NCBI GenBank assembly: GCA_002730485.1
Contig: PCAH01000095.1
Coordinates: forward strand, 1 to 9,969
Direction: 5' to 3'
Length of the DNA stretch: 9,969 bases
From: Dehalococcoidia bacterium
Lineage (GTDB): Bacteria; Chloroflexota; Dehalococcoidia; UBA3495
Below, one piece after another: positions 1 to 5,371 of this stretch (position 1 is the stretch's first letter; the number at the start of each line of letters is the position of its first letter). The notes beneath the pieces are model-generated. The model was not told the DNA's origin and searched no databases. It worked only from the letters and a program-made list of their open reading frames with translations. The translations under genes and the position numbers were made by a program.

Positions 1-525
1 ATATCGTTGCTGCGGTCACCCCAGTTCACCAACCTTGAAATCGTTGCAGAATCCTTTGACGGTTACCGCAACATGATGCGCGACAACGGTTTTGATGCCG
101 ACGGCATCGATCAGCCGTACTCGGTGAGGACATTTGTCGCACCCTCTGATGACGAAGCCAAGGCCGAGGCCAAACATGTGGTGTGGTTCTATCACCTGCT
201 GGCCAGTCTATTGCCCGGTGCCCCCGGAGTGACGGCACCGAAGTCGGGCTACGAGAACTACCCCAGGGATCCAAGTATGCTGTCACAGATCACCACCGAC
301 GATGTGTGGGAACGGGGGACTGCGTTTGGGTCTCCGGAGCGGGTTGTCACCCAGATGAAGCGCTTCATGCATGAGGCCGGTGCCACCAGCTTCATGCACC
401 AGATGCGCATAGGCGGGCTGGAGCATAAGAAGGTGATGCAATCAATGGAGTTATTCTCCAAGCATGTTATGCCAGCCCTACGAGAAGAAGAGGCAAAGAT
501 GAAGGAGTCTGCGGCCGCAGTTTAA
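1..525 (+). CDS. Luciferase-like (LLM) flavin-dependent oxidoreductase, C-terminal part
   Basis: This is the 3' end of a gene whose start lies before the window. The frame is open from base 1, and the TTG at position 7 is an internal Leu codon rather than a convincing start. About 174 residues remain. The stretch GSPERVVTQMKRF, then the AGATSF segment, the G-L-E-H-K-K-V-M segment and the final helix ending FSKHVMPAL are what one sees at the C-terminus of bacterial luciferase-like TIM-barrel monooxygenases, which use reduced FMN or F420 to oxidise small organic substrates. The N-terminal FMN-binding and catalytic residues are not in the window, so substrate and cofactor cannot be judged. The last helix ends in an acidic/Ala tail (REEEAKMKESAAAV). 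The gene stops with TAA at 523-525 and a hairpin terminator follows. Family is fairly sure; function within the family is unknown. Confidence 0.85.
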   Translation: MSLLRSPQFTNLEIVAESFDGYRNMMRDNGFDADGIDQPYSVRTFVAPSDDEAKAEAKHVVWFYHLLASLLPGAPGVTAPKSGYENYPRDPSMLSQITTDDVWERGTAFGSPERVVTQMKRFMHEAGATSFMHQMRIGGLEHKKVMQSMELFSKHVMPALREEEAKMKESAAAV

Positions 526-560
526 TAAAAGAACCGTAAAAAGTATAAAAACTGCATCCA

Positions 561-600
561 AAACGGGTCGGTGGCAAAGGTCACCGACCCGTTTCTATTC
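561..600 (+). terminator. Rho-independent-type terminator of the LLM oxidoreductase gene
   Basis: The arms at 561-573 and 582-594 form a perfect 13-bp GC-rich stem (AAACGGGTCGGTG and its complement) around an 8-base loop. The arm's A/T end gives GTTT followed by CTATTC, so the U-tract is short and interrupted. It sits 36 bases after the TAA of the upstream gene and before an AT-rich promoter-like stretch. That position supports termination, but the weak U-tract lowers the certainty. Confidence 0.7.
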
Positions 601-704
601 GAGCTTATTTTATCGGCTTACGCTCAATATTTGGTCAAAGTATAAAAATTAACCTAAAATAGTTTTAAAATTCGTTGACATAAGAGCCCTTGAGTCCGTA
701 ACGT
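601..704 (+). promoter_or_regulatory. AT-rich promoter-like region upstream of the 67-residue gene
   Basis: This stretch is much richer in A/T than its surroundings. Two candidate sigma-70-type arrangements are visible. The first is TTGGTC (631-636), an 18-base spacer, then TAAAAT (655-660). The second is a consensus -35 TTGACA at 675-680, with only a poor -10 (TAACGT, 699-704) at 18-base spacing. The 12-base string AAAGTATAAAAA occurs at 540-551 and again at 637-648. A transcript from either start would have a leader of roughly 150-190 bases before the ATG at 858 and would include the stem-loop at 732-776. The exact promoter is inference. Confidence 0.35.
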
Positions 705-731
705 CGAGGTACGTGATTCGGTGGAAAAGAA

Positions 732-776
732 TTTGTCCCGACAGCGGCCCATAGTTAGGCCGAAGTCGCGGACAAA
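732..776 (+). other. Long interrupted stem-loop in the leader of the 67-residue gene
   Basis: Three nested pairings line up: 732-738 with 770-776 (7 bp, TTTGTCC/GGACAAA), 739-742 with 765-768 (4 bp, with base 769 bulged), and 745-749 with 758-762 (5 bp, CGGCC/GGCCG), closing an 8-base loop. That gives 16 bp with one bulge and a 2x2 internal loop. There is no T-tract on either side, so it is not a standard terminator. It lies about 80 bases before the start codon at 858, so it may be a structured mRNA leader or a small RNA. It does not match any riboswitch or tRNA that I recognise. Confidence 0.4.
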
Positions 777-857
777 AAGAGAATCCACCCATCAGGTTTG
801 GGCCGTGCTGGGTCCGAAACATTAGCGCGGGGCTAGACCCTGCCCTGGAGGTTAATT

Positions 858-1061
858 ATGGTAATCGAGAAGGACTTATTGGCAGGCGTTGGCGTTGAAG
901 AGTCGATTGAAGAAACGGTCGAAGAAAAAACCGAACCTACGTGCCGACACCACTGGTTCATCGAGTCGGCAAACGGCCCCATCAGTTGGGGAGAATGCCA
1001 GATTTGCCATGAAGGCAAGGAGTTTAAGAACTCCATAACCGATGCCGACCGGGATTATTAG
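858..1061 (+). CDS. Small putative zinc-knuckle protein of unknown function (67 aa)
   Basis: The ATG at 858 has a GGAGG at 847-851 with a 6-base spacer, a strong and well-placed ribosome site that argues for a real gene. The protein has two parts. Residues 14-26 are very acidic (E-E-S-I-E-E-T-V-E-E-K-T-E) and probably disordered. Residues 28-58 form a compact module with C29, H31/H32, W33, then G40-P41, C47-x-x-C50 and a K54-E55-F56-K57-N58 ending. The spacing C-x-H/H-(~15)-C-x2-C could bind one zinc ion as a tiny ribbon or knuckle. Small proteins with this HHW...GxC..C...KEF pattern are, to my recollection, common in Chloroflexota and unnamed; that is memory, not a search. There is no signal peptide or membrane segment. 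It is followed after 189 bases, in the same direction, by the tubulin-like GTPase, so the two may be co-transcribed. The antisense frame over the same bases lacks comparable support. Confidence 0.75.
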   Translation: MVIEKDLLAGVGVEESIEETVEEKTEPTCRHHWFIESANGPISWGECQICHEGKEFKNSITDADRDY

Positions 1062-1250
1062 CCCGGGAGGTTTCGTTTCTGGATGGGTTCTTCGACGATA
1101 GCCGGGTTATTTTAGAGGCCTGGCTGGGCGGAAGCACGCGAGCAATATTCGGCTGGTAATCCGGCCAAGTCATTTGCCAATTTTTTGTTGGGAGAGGTGG
1201 GGTCTAATCAGCGTTCGCTGATTTGAGATCGACACCGGAGGTAGGGAAAG
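1062..1250 (+). other. Intergenic leader of the tubulin-like gene
   Basis: No gene is visible here. The region holds a 6-bp stem with a TAAT loop (1151-1156 with 1161-1166, one G-U pair). A run of six T (1181-1186) follows, but it starts 15 bases beyond the stem, too far for a normal terminator. An 18-base palindrome lies at 1206-1223, and a GGAGG (1237-1241) sits 9 bases before the ATG at 1251. I could not find a convincing promoter pair here, so the tubulin-like gene may depend on the upstream promoter or on an alternative sigma factor. Confidence 0.4.
1206..1223. promoter_or_regulatory. 18-base inverted repeat before the tubulin-like gene (operator or hairpin)
   Basis: AATCAGCG at 1206-1213 and CGCTGATT at 1216-1223 are perfect complements separated by TT. 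As DNA it is a dyad of the size bound by a dimeric regulator. As RNA it would fold into a 7-8 bp hairpin 13 bases upstream of the ribosome site. It begins 45 bases before the ATG at 1251, a position where either a repressor or a leader hairpin could control expression. No second copy is seen in the window. Confidence 0.4.
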
Positions 1251-2372
1251 ATGAGAGTACTTTGGATTGGATTTGGGCAGGCTGGTGGTAAGATAACCAA
1301 CGCCCTAATGGGAATGAACCGCCGTCTTTACAGCGGAATAGCGATCAACACTGAAGAGGCCGATCTATCAGGCCTTAACAATATTCGAGAGAAAGTTCTG
1401 ATCGGCAAATACGCCCTGCGGGGACGCGGGGTTGGTTCTGATATCGACCTAGGGGCCAGCATCGCTGAAAAATCGCTGGCCCAGATGATGGATTCCATCG
1501 ACGCCATGGTGAGAAAACGCGATCCGGAAGTCATCTGGATCTCCGCCGGTTTGGGCGGTGGCACCGGGGCTGGGGGCAGCTTTGTCCTGGCCAACGAGTT
1601 GAAGAAGGTGTACAAGCACATTCCCGTTTACGGTACCGGCGTGATGCCCTCCGTGACCGGAATGCCCAACGACAAAGAGGCGCTCAACCTCTCCAACACC
1701 GTGAAGAGTTTTGAGCTATGGAGCCATTACTTCAACAACATCTTGTTGGTCGATAACGGCCAGTATGAGCAGCCAAACGTCACACGGGAATCCGTTGAGG
1801 GCATGTTCCAGCGGGTCAACGAAAACCTGGCTCAGACGCTCACCACCATCCTAACCGCAGGCGAGATGCGGCCACCTCCTCAAGAGGTCTTCAGCTCATC
1901 TGAGGTCAAGGCCACCATGGGGCTGATCGGCGACGTATCGACCATTGGTCACTGCTCTGAGGAGATTAGGATCAGGTCCCAGTTCTGGCGCGGCGGGATG
2001 GAACCCGGCACCCGCGAGCTAGAGAGCATCATTGAGAGAAGCGTCGACAAGAACAACCTGACCTTCCCGACGGATGTTTCAGGCGCACGGTCTGCATCAC
2101 TCATCGTCCACGGTCGACCGGAGCACCTGTTCACCCAGGCAATATCCTTGGGACGCACACGGTTGGAGGAATTGACCACGGTGAGCAAGGTCCGCTACGG
2201 CGACTATCCAGACCGCCGGACCAAGTATCTGTCTGCTATCACCATCGTCTCTGGAATTAACGATTTCTCCCGATTGGACCAGATGAAGAAGCGGGTGCAG
2301 GAGCTCAACGGTTCAGCGCCTTCCAATCATCACATAGCCCCTGATAGTGTGATGGAGCCGTCCATAGTCTAG
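1251..2372 (+). CDS. Tubulin/FtsZ-superfamily GTPase, CetZ-like (non-canonical)
   Basis: The ATG at 1251 follows a GGAGG at 1237-1241. The 373-residue product shows the superfamily's nucleotide-binding loops in order. T1 is G7-F-G-Q-A-G-G-K14, with the tubulin/CetZ-type Gln instead of the FtsZ G-G-A-G-G. T2 is AINTEEADL (31-39), T3 is around GRGVGSD (58-64), T4 is the signature GGGTGAG (102-108), and an Asn-containing helix H7 (R188-V-N190-E-N) should contact the base. The T7 region (QEVFSSSEVKATM, 211-223) fits CetZ and FtsZ T7 loops by eye. E218 falls at the position of FtsZ Asp212 (E. coli numbering), but S215 falls where FtsZ has Asp209, so GTP hydrolysis may be altered. The C-terminal domain spans roughly 225-350. 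The last about 25 residues are short and lack the D/E-I-P-x-F/Y-L peptide that binds FtsA or ZipA. It is therefore probably a cytoskeletal or scaffolding paralogue rather than the division FtsZ. There is no signal or membrane segment. It follows the small Cys/His protein and ends at a perfect hairpin terminator. Superfamily is certain; subfamily and role are inferred. Confidence 0.92.
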   Translation: MRVLWIGFGQAGGKITNALMGMNRRLYSGIAINTEEADLSGLNNIREKVLIGKYALRGRGVGSDIDLGASIAEKSLAQMMDSIDAMVRKRDPEVIWISAGLGGGTGAGGSFVLANELKKVYKHIPVYGTGVMPSVTGMPNDKEALNLSNTVKSFELWSHYFNNILLVDNGQYEQPNVTRESVEGMFQRVNENLAQTLTTILTAGEMRPPPQEVFSSSEVKATMGLIGDVSTIGHCSEEIRIRSQFWRGGMEPGTRELESIIERSVDKNNLTFPTDVSGARSASLIVHGRPEHLFTQAISLGRTRLEELTTVSKVRYGDYPDRRTKYLSAITIVSGINDFSRLDQMKKRVQELNGSAPSNHHIAPDSVMEPSIV

Positions 2373-2396
2373 ATAGTTTCACACCAAACATCACTG

Positions 2397-2440
2397 GAAT
2401 AGAAAAGGGGTACTTCATACGAAGTACCCCTTTTCTATTC
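2397..2440. terminator. Bidirectional terminator, perfect 20-bp hairpin between convergent genes
   Basis: The arms at 2397-2416 and 2421-2440 are exact reverse complements around the 4-base loop ATAC. The core GGGGTAC/GTACCCC is flanked by AAAA and TTTT on the two sides, so both strands read as a stem ending in a U-rich tail (TTTTCTATTCTTG on plus, TTTTCTATTCC on minus). It lies 24 bases after the stop of the tubulin-like gene and 18 bases beyond the stop of the convergent cyclase-family gene, so it can serve both. Confidence 0.9.
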
Positions 2441-2458
2441 TTGCTGAGTAGTCTTGAA

Positions 2459-3376
2459 TCAGAGGATGGCTACTGGGTTCACCGGGGAGCCGGTGCCGCC
2501 CACCACCCGAAGCGGGTTCACGGTGAGCATGAACTCGTAACGTCCTTCTTCGGCACAGGCCTCGGCCAACGGCTGGAGCAGGGCGTTGTCCAAGAGCCCG
2601 ATGCCGTAGGCAAAGATGGATCCATGGACCGACCAGGCCAGGTCGTACCCGTTGGGGGTGAAGTCCATCATGTCCCAGACCAAGAGACAACAATCGGACT
2701 CGCGGATGAACTTTAGGCAGGAGGCGTGCAGTCCGGGCCGCTCGTTGGGGTCTCCGCCCCAAAGGGGATTACCGTCCTCGTTCCACTTCTCCCTGCCGCT
2801 ATAGACAATTAGTGCATCACCTGGCTCAAAGGTCACCCCTTGGGCCTTGGCAATGTCCTCGAGTTCCCAGCCGTGAACGGGGGTATCCATGGTCACGTAG
2901 GGGACGCCCCGGAACTTGGGTACGTCAAGAAGGATGCCTCGGGTGATGATTCCTTCTTTCCAGTGTTCGACTGAGCCCCAGACCGCGCCGTCCATGGTGA
3001 CCGTGTCATCGTGGATGCGGCCGTTCCACATGCCATTCTCGTCCCACACGTGGCAGAGGGCATCGAGGTGGGTGGTGGCGGTGCCGTGATAGGAGATGCC
3101 GTAGTAGTCTGCAGAGAAACCGGAAGTCTCGCTGCGGAACACCTTCTTCATGTAATGGTGGGCCGGAGTGGGGTTGTTGGGGGCCGGGGTCTTGGGGAAT
3201 TCCCGGCTAAGGGAAACAGCCCTGCCCGATTTGATGGTTGCTGCGGCGGCAAGGCGCTTTTCAGCGGTGACCATGTTCATGGCGCCCATCTGGTCATCAT
3301 CGCCCCAGCGGCCCCAGTTCCGGTCTTCCTTGAGGTATCCAAGCACTTCGGCTTTGGTTGGTACGCGGCGCTCCAT
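2459..3376 (-). CDS. Cyclase-family (kynurenine formamidase-like) metal-dependent hydrolase
   Basis: The 305-residue protein belongs to the Zn/Mn-dependent 'cyclase' family (Pfam Cyclase), whose members include kynurenine formamidase and isatin hydrolase and hydrolyse amide or lactam bonds. The family metal motif is clear as H97-G-T-A-T-T-H103-L-D105-A-L-C-H109, with H103, D105 and H109 as expected ligands. The N-terminal segment N20-W-G-R-W-G-D-D-D-Q-M-G-A-M-N34 is the usual opening of the longer (about 300 residue) members of this family. The C-terminal half carries the DVPKFRGV and GDALIVYSGR strands also typical of it. There is no signal peptide, so it should be cytoplasmic. The ATG at 3374-3376 is preceded on the minus strand by GGAGGGG only 2-4 bases away. 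It is the last gene of a three-gene operon, 109 bases after the CoxG-like gene, and ends at the hairpin at 2397-2440. Family is sure; substrate is unknown. Confidence 0.9.
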   Translation of the reverse strand: MERRVPTKAEVLGYLKEDRNWGRWGDDDQMGAMNMVTAEKRLAAAATIKSGRAVSLSREFPKTPAPNNPTPAHHYMKKVFRSETSGFSADYYGISYHGTATTHLDALCHVWDENGMWNGRIHDDTVTMDGAVWGSVEHWKEGIITRGILLDVPKFRGVPYVTMDTPVHGWELEDIAKAQGVTFEPGDALIVYSGREKWNEDGNPLWGGDPNERPGLHASCLKFIRESDCCLLVWDMMDFTPNGYDLAWSVHGSIFAYGIGLLDNALLQPLAEACAEEGRYEFMLTVNPLRVVGGTGSPVNPVAIL

Positions 3377-3485
3377 GGCCCCTCCGTTCTTGATATCTGG
3401 TGTTGGTGTCTGGCCGAGCCGGTCTCAGCCTGGCGGAAACGATAGCAGAGCGACCACTACGGTGCAAATGCCTATCTTGCTTCCG

Positions 3486-3920
3486 TTACTTAACCGATTG
3501 CTGCATGCAGGTGAAGAATCGGTCCATCATGGACTTGGCGAAGTTCTCGATCATGCGCTGTCCCACTCGGGCCAGAAGGCCGCCGGACGAGGATTCGCTT
3601 TCAACGTCCACGGTGGTCTTGCCGTCATTCTCGGTCAACCTGATGTCGGATGAACCCTTCACGAACCCTGATGTCCCTTTCCCCTCAATTGACAGGCTAT
3701 AAGACTCGTAGGGCTTCAGGTCCATCATCTTGACCCGCGCGTCGAATTTGCTGCGGATGGGCCCCATGGCAATGCTCACCGTGGCGGCGTATTCGTCATT
3801 ACTCAGAGCTTCCATCTTTTCGCATCCTGGGATGCAGGCCGAGAGGGAGTCGGGGTCGGTCAGTATCTGCCACACCTTTTCCGGTGGGGCGTTGAATTCG
3901 TAGGAGCCGGATAACTTCAT
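3486..3920 (-). CDS. CoxG-like SRPBCC-family protein
   Basis: The 144-residue protein matches the carbon monoxide dehydrogenase subunit G (CoxG) type of the START/SRPBCC fold. It opens MKLSGSYEFNAPPEKVW, followed by I19-L-T-D-P-D-S-L-S-A-C-I-P-G-C-E-K, the hallmark of this family, and then a beta-rich middle with GPIRSKFDARV and KGTSGFVKGSS. The C-terminal amphipathic helix (I-E-N-F-A-K-S-M-M-D-R-F-F) is the membrane-contacting part in CoxG relatives. Characterised CoxG proteins link a molybdenum CO dehydrogenase or related hydroxylase to the membrane or quinone pool. No such large, medium or small subunit genes are in this window, so the partner is elsewhere or the role differs. The start ATG (3918-3920) has AAGAGG about 7 bases upstream. 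It sits 38 bases after the carbamoylase gene in the same direction, so co-transcription is likely. Only the fold and family are secure. Confidence 0.88.
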   Translation of the reverse strand: MKLSGSYEFNAPPEKVWQILTDPDSLSACIPGCEKMEALSNDEYAATVSIAMGPIRSKFDARVKMMDLKPYESYSLSIEGKGTSGFVKGSSDIRLTENDGKTTVDVESESSSGGLLARVGQRMIENFAKSMMDRFFTCMQQSVK

Positions 3921-3958
3921 TGAATGGCCTCTTGGATTGGTGTGCGGGCTATCGCCGG

Positions 3959-5200
3959 TTAAAACCGGTCATCGGCCAGCAGCAGTAGTTCCAACAATAC
4001 CTGGGTGCCGTTGGCGCAGTCTTGGGGTGTTGAGTACTCCTCTATCGAGTGGCTGATGCCATCAACACTTGGCACAAAGATCATGGCGACCGGGGCAATG
4101 TTGGCCACGGCCTGGGCATCGTGCCCTGCGCCGCTGGCCAGGGGCTCCCAGGTCATGCCGCAATTCTCGGCAGCTTCAGCCACCATAGCCTGCATATCTG
4201 GTGTTATCGGCACAGAGGATGTGAACCGGTGTCGTTGCACATCGATGCTCACCTCTTCATTGAGCACTGCGTCGTCGGTCAACCGCCTGAGTTCTTCCTC
4301 GGCTGCGGCCAGGGCGTTCATGTCGGTATCCCGAAACTCGAGTCCGATGCTGGCGCTGCCCGGAATGACGTTTACTGCATTTGGCACTGCGCTGATCGAG
4401 CCAACCGTCGATACTCGGCAGATCTCTTGTTCTGCGGCCATCTTTTGTATCGCGAGGATCAGTTTGGATGCACTGACCAAGGCGTCCCGGCGAGTTTCCA
4501 TGGGTGTGGTGCCGGCGTGGTTGGCTTTGCCCTGGATCTCCACTTCGAACACGGCCCTGCCGGTGATGCCTGTGACCACACCGATGGGATTGCCGGATTG
4601 GTGCAGGTAGGGTCCTTGTTCTATATGAAGCTCAAGGTAGGCGGCCAATTCTCCGGTATTTCTTGTCGCTTCTTTGATGCGCGAGATGTCCCCGCCGATG
4701 TCTGCCAGGCATGGCCCCAAGCCGTAGCCGTCATCGTCCACAGCGTTCAGGTCCTCTTGTTCCAGCAGTCCCGACATGGATCGGCTGCCCACCAGCCAGC
4801 GGTGGAAGCGGGTGCCCTCTTCATTGGTGAAGTTGATCACCTCCAGGGGGTGGCGGGTTACGTGCCCCTGCTCTCTCAGTGTGCGTATGACTTCGATCGC
4901 TGCCATCACTCCCAGGGCACCGTCGTATTTTCCGCCTTTTGGAACGGTGTCTGTGTGGGAACCAAGGGCAATGGCTGGGAGACTGTTATCGGAGCCAGCC
5001 AGGCGACCGATGATGTTTCCGGCCGTGTCTATCCGCGTCTCCAATCCGGCTTCCTGCATCAGCTTGATGGAATAGTCCCGACCCAGGATATCTTCCGGAG
5101 AATAAGCCACACGATCCATCCCCGTCGGGCTCTCGCCCAGGTGGCCTAATTCCTCTAAGGATTGGTTGATGCGTTGGTCGTTAATGGTATAGCGGGGCAT
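3959..5200 (-). CDS. M20-family Zn-dependent amidohydrolase (allantoate amidohydrolase / N-carbamoyl-L-amino acid hydrolase type)
   Basis: The 413-residue protein has normal length for the hydantoinase/carbamoylase family. The binuclear metal site is intact: H82 in GSHTDTVPKGGKYDGALGV, D93, the pair E127-E128 in NEEGTRF (catalytic base and metal ligand), H192 in ELHIEQGP, and H384 in GISHSIEE. The dimerisation lid domain is marked by NHAGTTPM (227-234) and ends near residue 330. R290 (LEFRDTD) and the G357-A-G-H-D-A-Q segment are substrate-carboxylate and family signatures. Known members cleave a carbamoyl or ureido C-N bond, releasing CO2 and ammonia from N-carbamoyl amino acids, allantoate or ureidoglycine-like compounds; sequence alone does not separate these. 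It is cytoplasmic, with no signal peptide. The start at 5198-5200 has GAGG about 9 bases upstream. It is the first gene of the operon with the CoxG-like and cyclase-family genes. A small inverted repeat (3955-3960 with 3963-3968) overlaps its stop codon. Confidence 0.93.
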   Translation of the reverse strand: MPRYTINDQRINQSLEELGHLGESPTGMDRVAYSPEDILGRDYSIKLMQEAGLETRIDTAGNIIGRLAGSDNSLPAIALGSHTDTVPKGGKYDGALGVMAAIEVIRTLREQGHVTRHPLEVINFTNEEGTRFHRWLVGSRSMSGLLEQEDLNAVDDDGYGLGPCLADIGGDISRIKEATRNTGELAAYLELHIEQGPYLHQSGNPIGVVTGITGRAVFEVEIQGKANHAGTTPMETRRDALVSASKLILAIQKMAAEQEICRVSTVGSISAVPNAVNVIPGSASIGLEFRDTDMNALAAAEEELRRLTDDAVLNEEVSIDVQRHRFTSSVPITPDMQAMVAEAAENCGMTWEPLASGAGHDAQAVANIAPVAMIFVPSVDGISHSIEEYSTPQDCANGTQVLLELLLLADDRF

Positions 5201-5291
5201 TCAAATGGCCTCGTAGTTTCTTGATATGGCTGGGATCCGGGGAAATGCCTTGAGCGACCTTCTCTATGGTGACTTGGATATGACCCGTTAG

Positions 5292-5297
5292 ATTATA
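5292..5297 (-). promoter_or_regulatory. -10 element for the carbamoylase-CoxG-cyclase operon
   Basis: On the minus strand these bases read TATAAT, a perfect sigma-70 -10 box. It lies just downstream of the terminator of the TPR gene, where a new promoter is expected, and would give a leader of about 85 bases to the ATG at 5200. The expected -35 position falls in the terminator's U-tract/stem region and has no good TTGACA match, so the promoter may be weak or activator-dependent. Confidence 0.5.
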
Positions 5298-5310
5298 GGA
5301 TCAATAAGGC

Positions 5311-5335
5311 AAAAACCAGCCTGGTTCTCAGGCTG
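5311..5335 (-). terminator. Rho-independent terminator after the TPR lipoprotein gene
   Basis: Read on the minus strand, CAGCCTG and CAGGCTG (5329-5335 and 5317-5323) form a perfect 7-bp stem with a 5-base loop. It is followed after one G by TTTTT (5315-5311). It lies 37 bases after the stop codon at 5372, which is normal placement. Confidence 0.85.
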
Positions 5336-5371
5336 ATCTTAGTGCGTCAGGGCTGTACCGGAGATTATACG

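Noticed and set aside
7..9. TTG as a start codon for the LLM oxidoreductase
   Set aside because: The frame is open to the window edge, and the residues just before and after it read as the interior of the family's barrel.
681..860. Possible tRNA or other known RNA gene in the leader region
   Set aside because: No acceptor/T-arm pairing or GGTTCRA T-loop consensus could be found around the stem at 732-776.
833..1036. 67-codon minus-strand frame opposite the small Cys/His gene
   Set aside because: The plus-strand frame has a strong GGAGG and a coherent Cys/His module; the minus frame has neither.
1151..1186. Hairpin plus T6 run as a terminator between the small gene and the tubulin-like gene
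   Set aside because: The T-run begins 15 bases after a 6-bp stem, so it is not a proper intrinsic terminator.
4049..5149. Long open frame of 366 codons on the plus strand
   Set aside because: It lies antisense to the carbamoylase gene, whose metal ligands are all intact. The plus-strand product has no recognisable domain and is rich in Cys and His as expected of a shadow frame.
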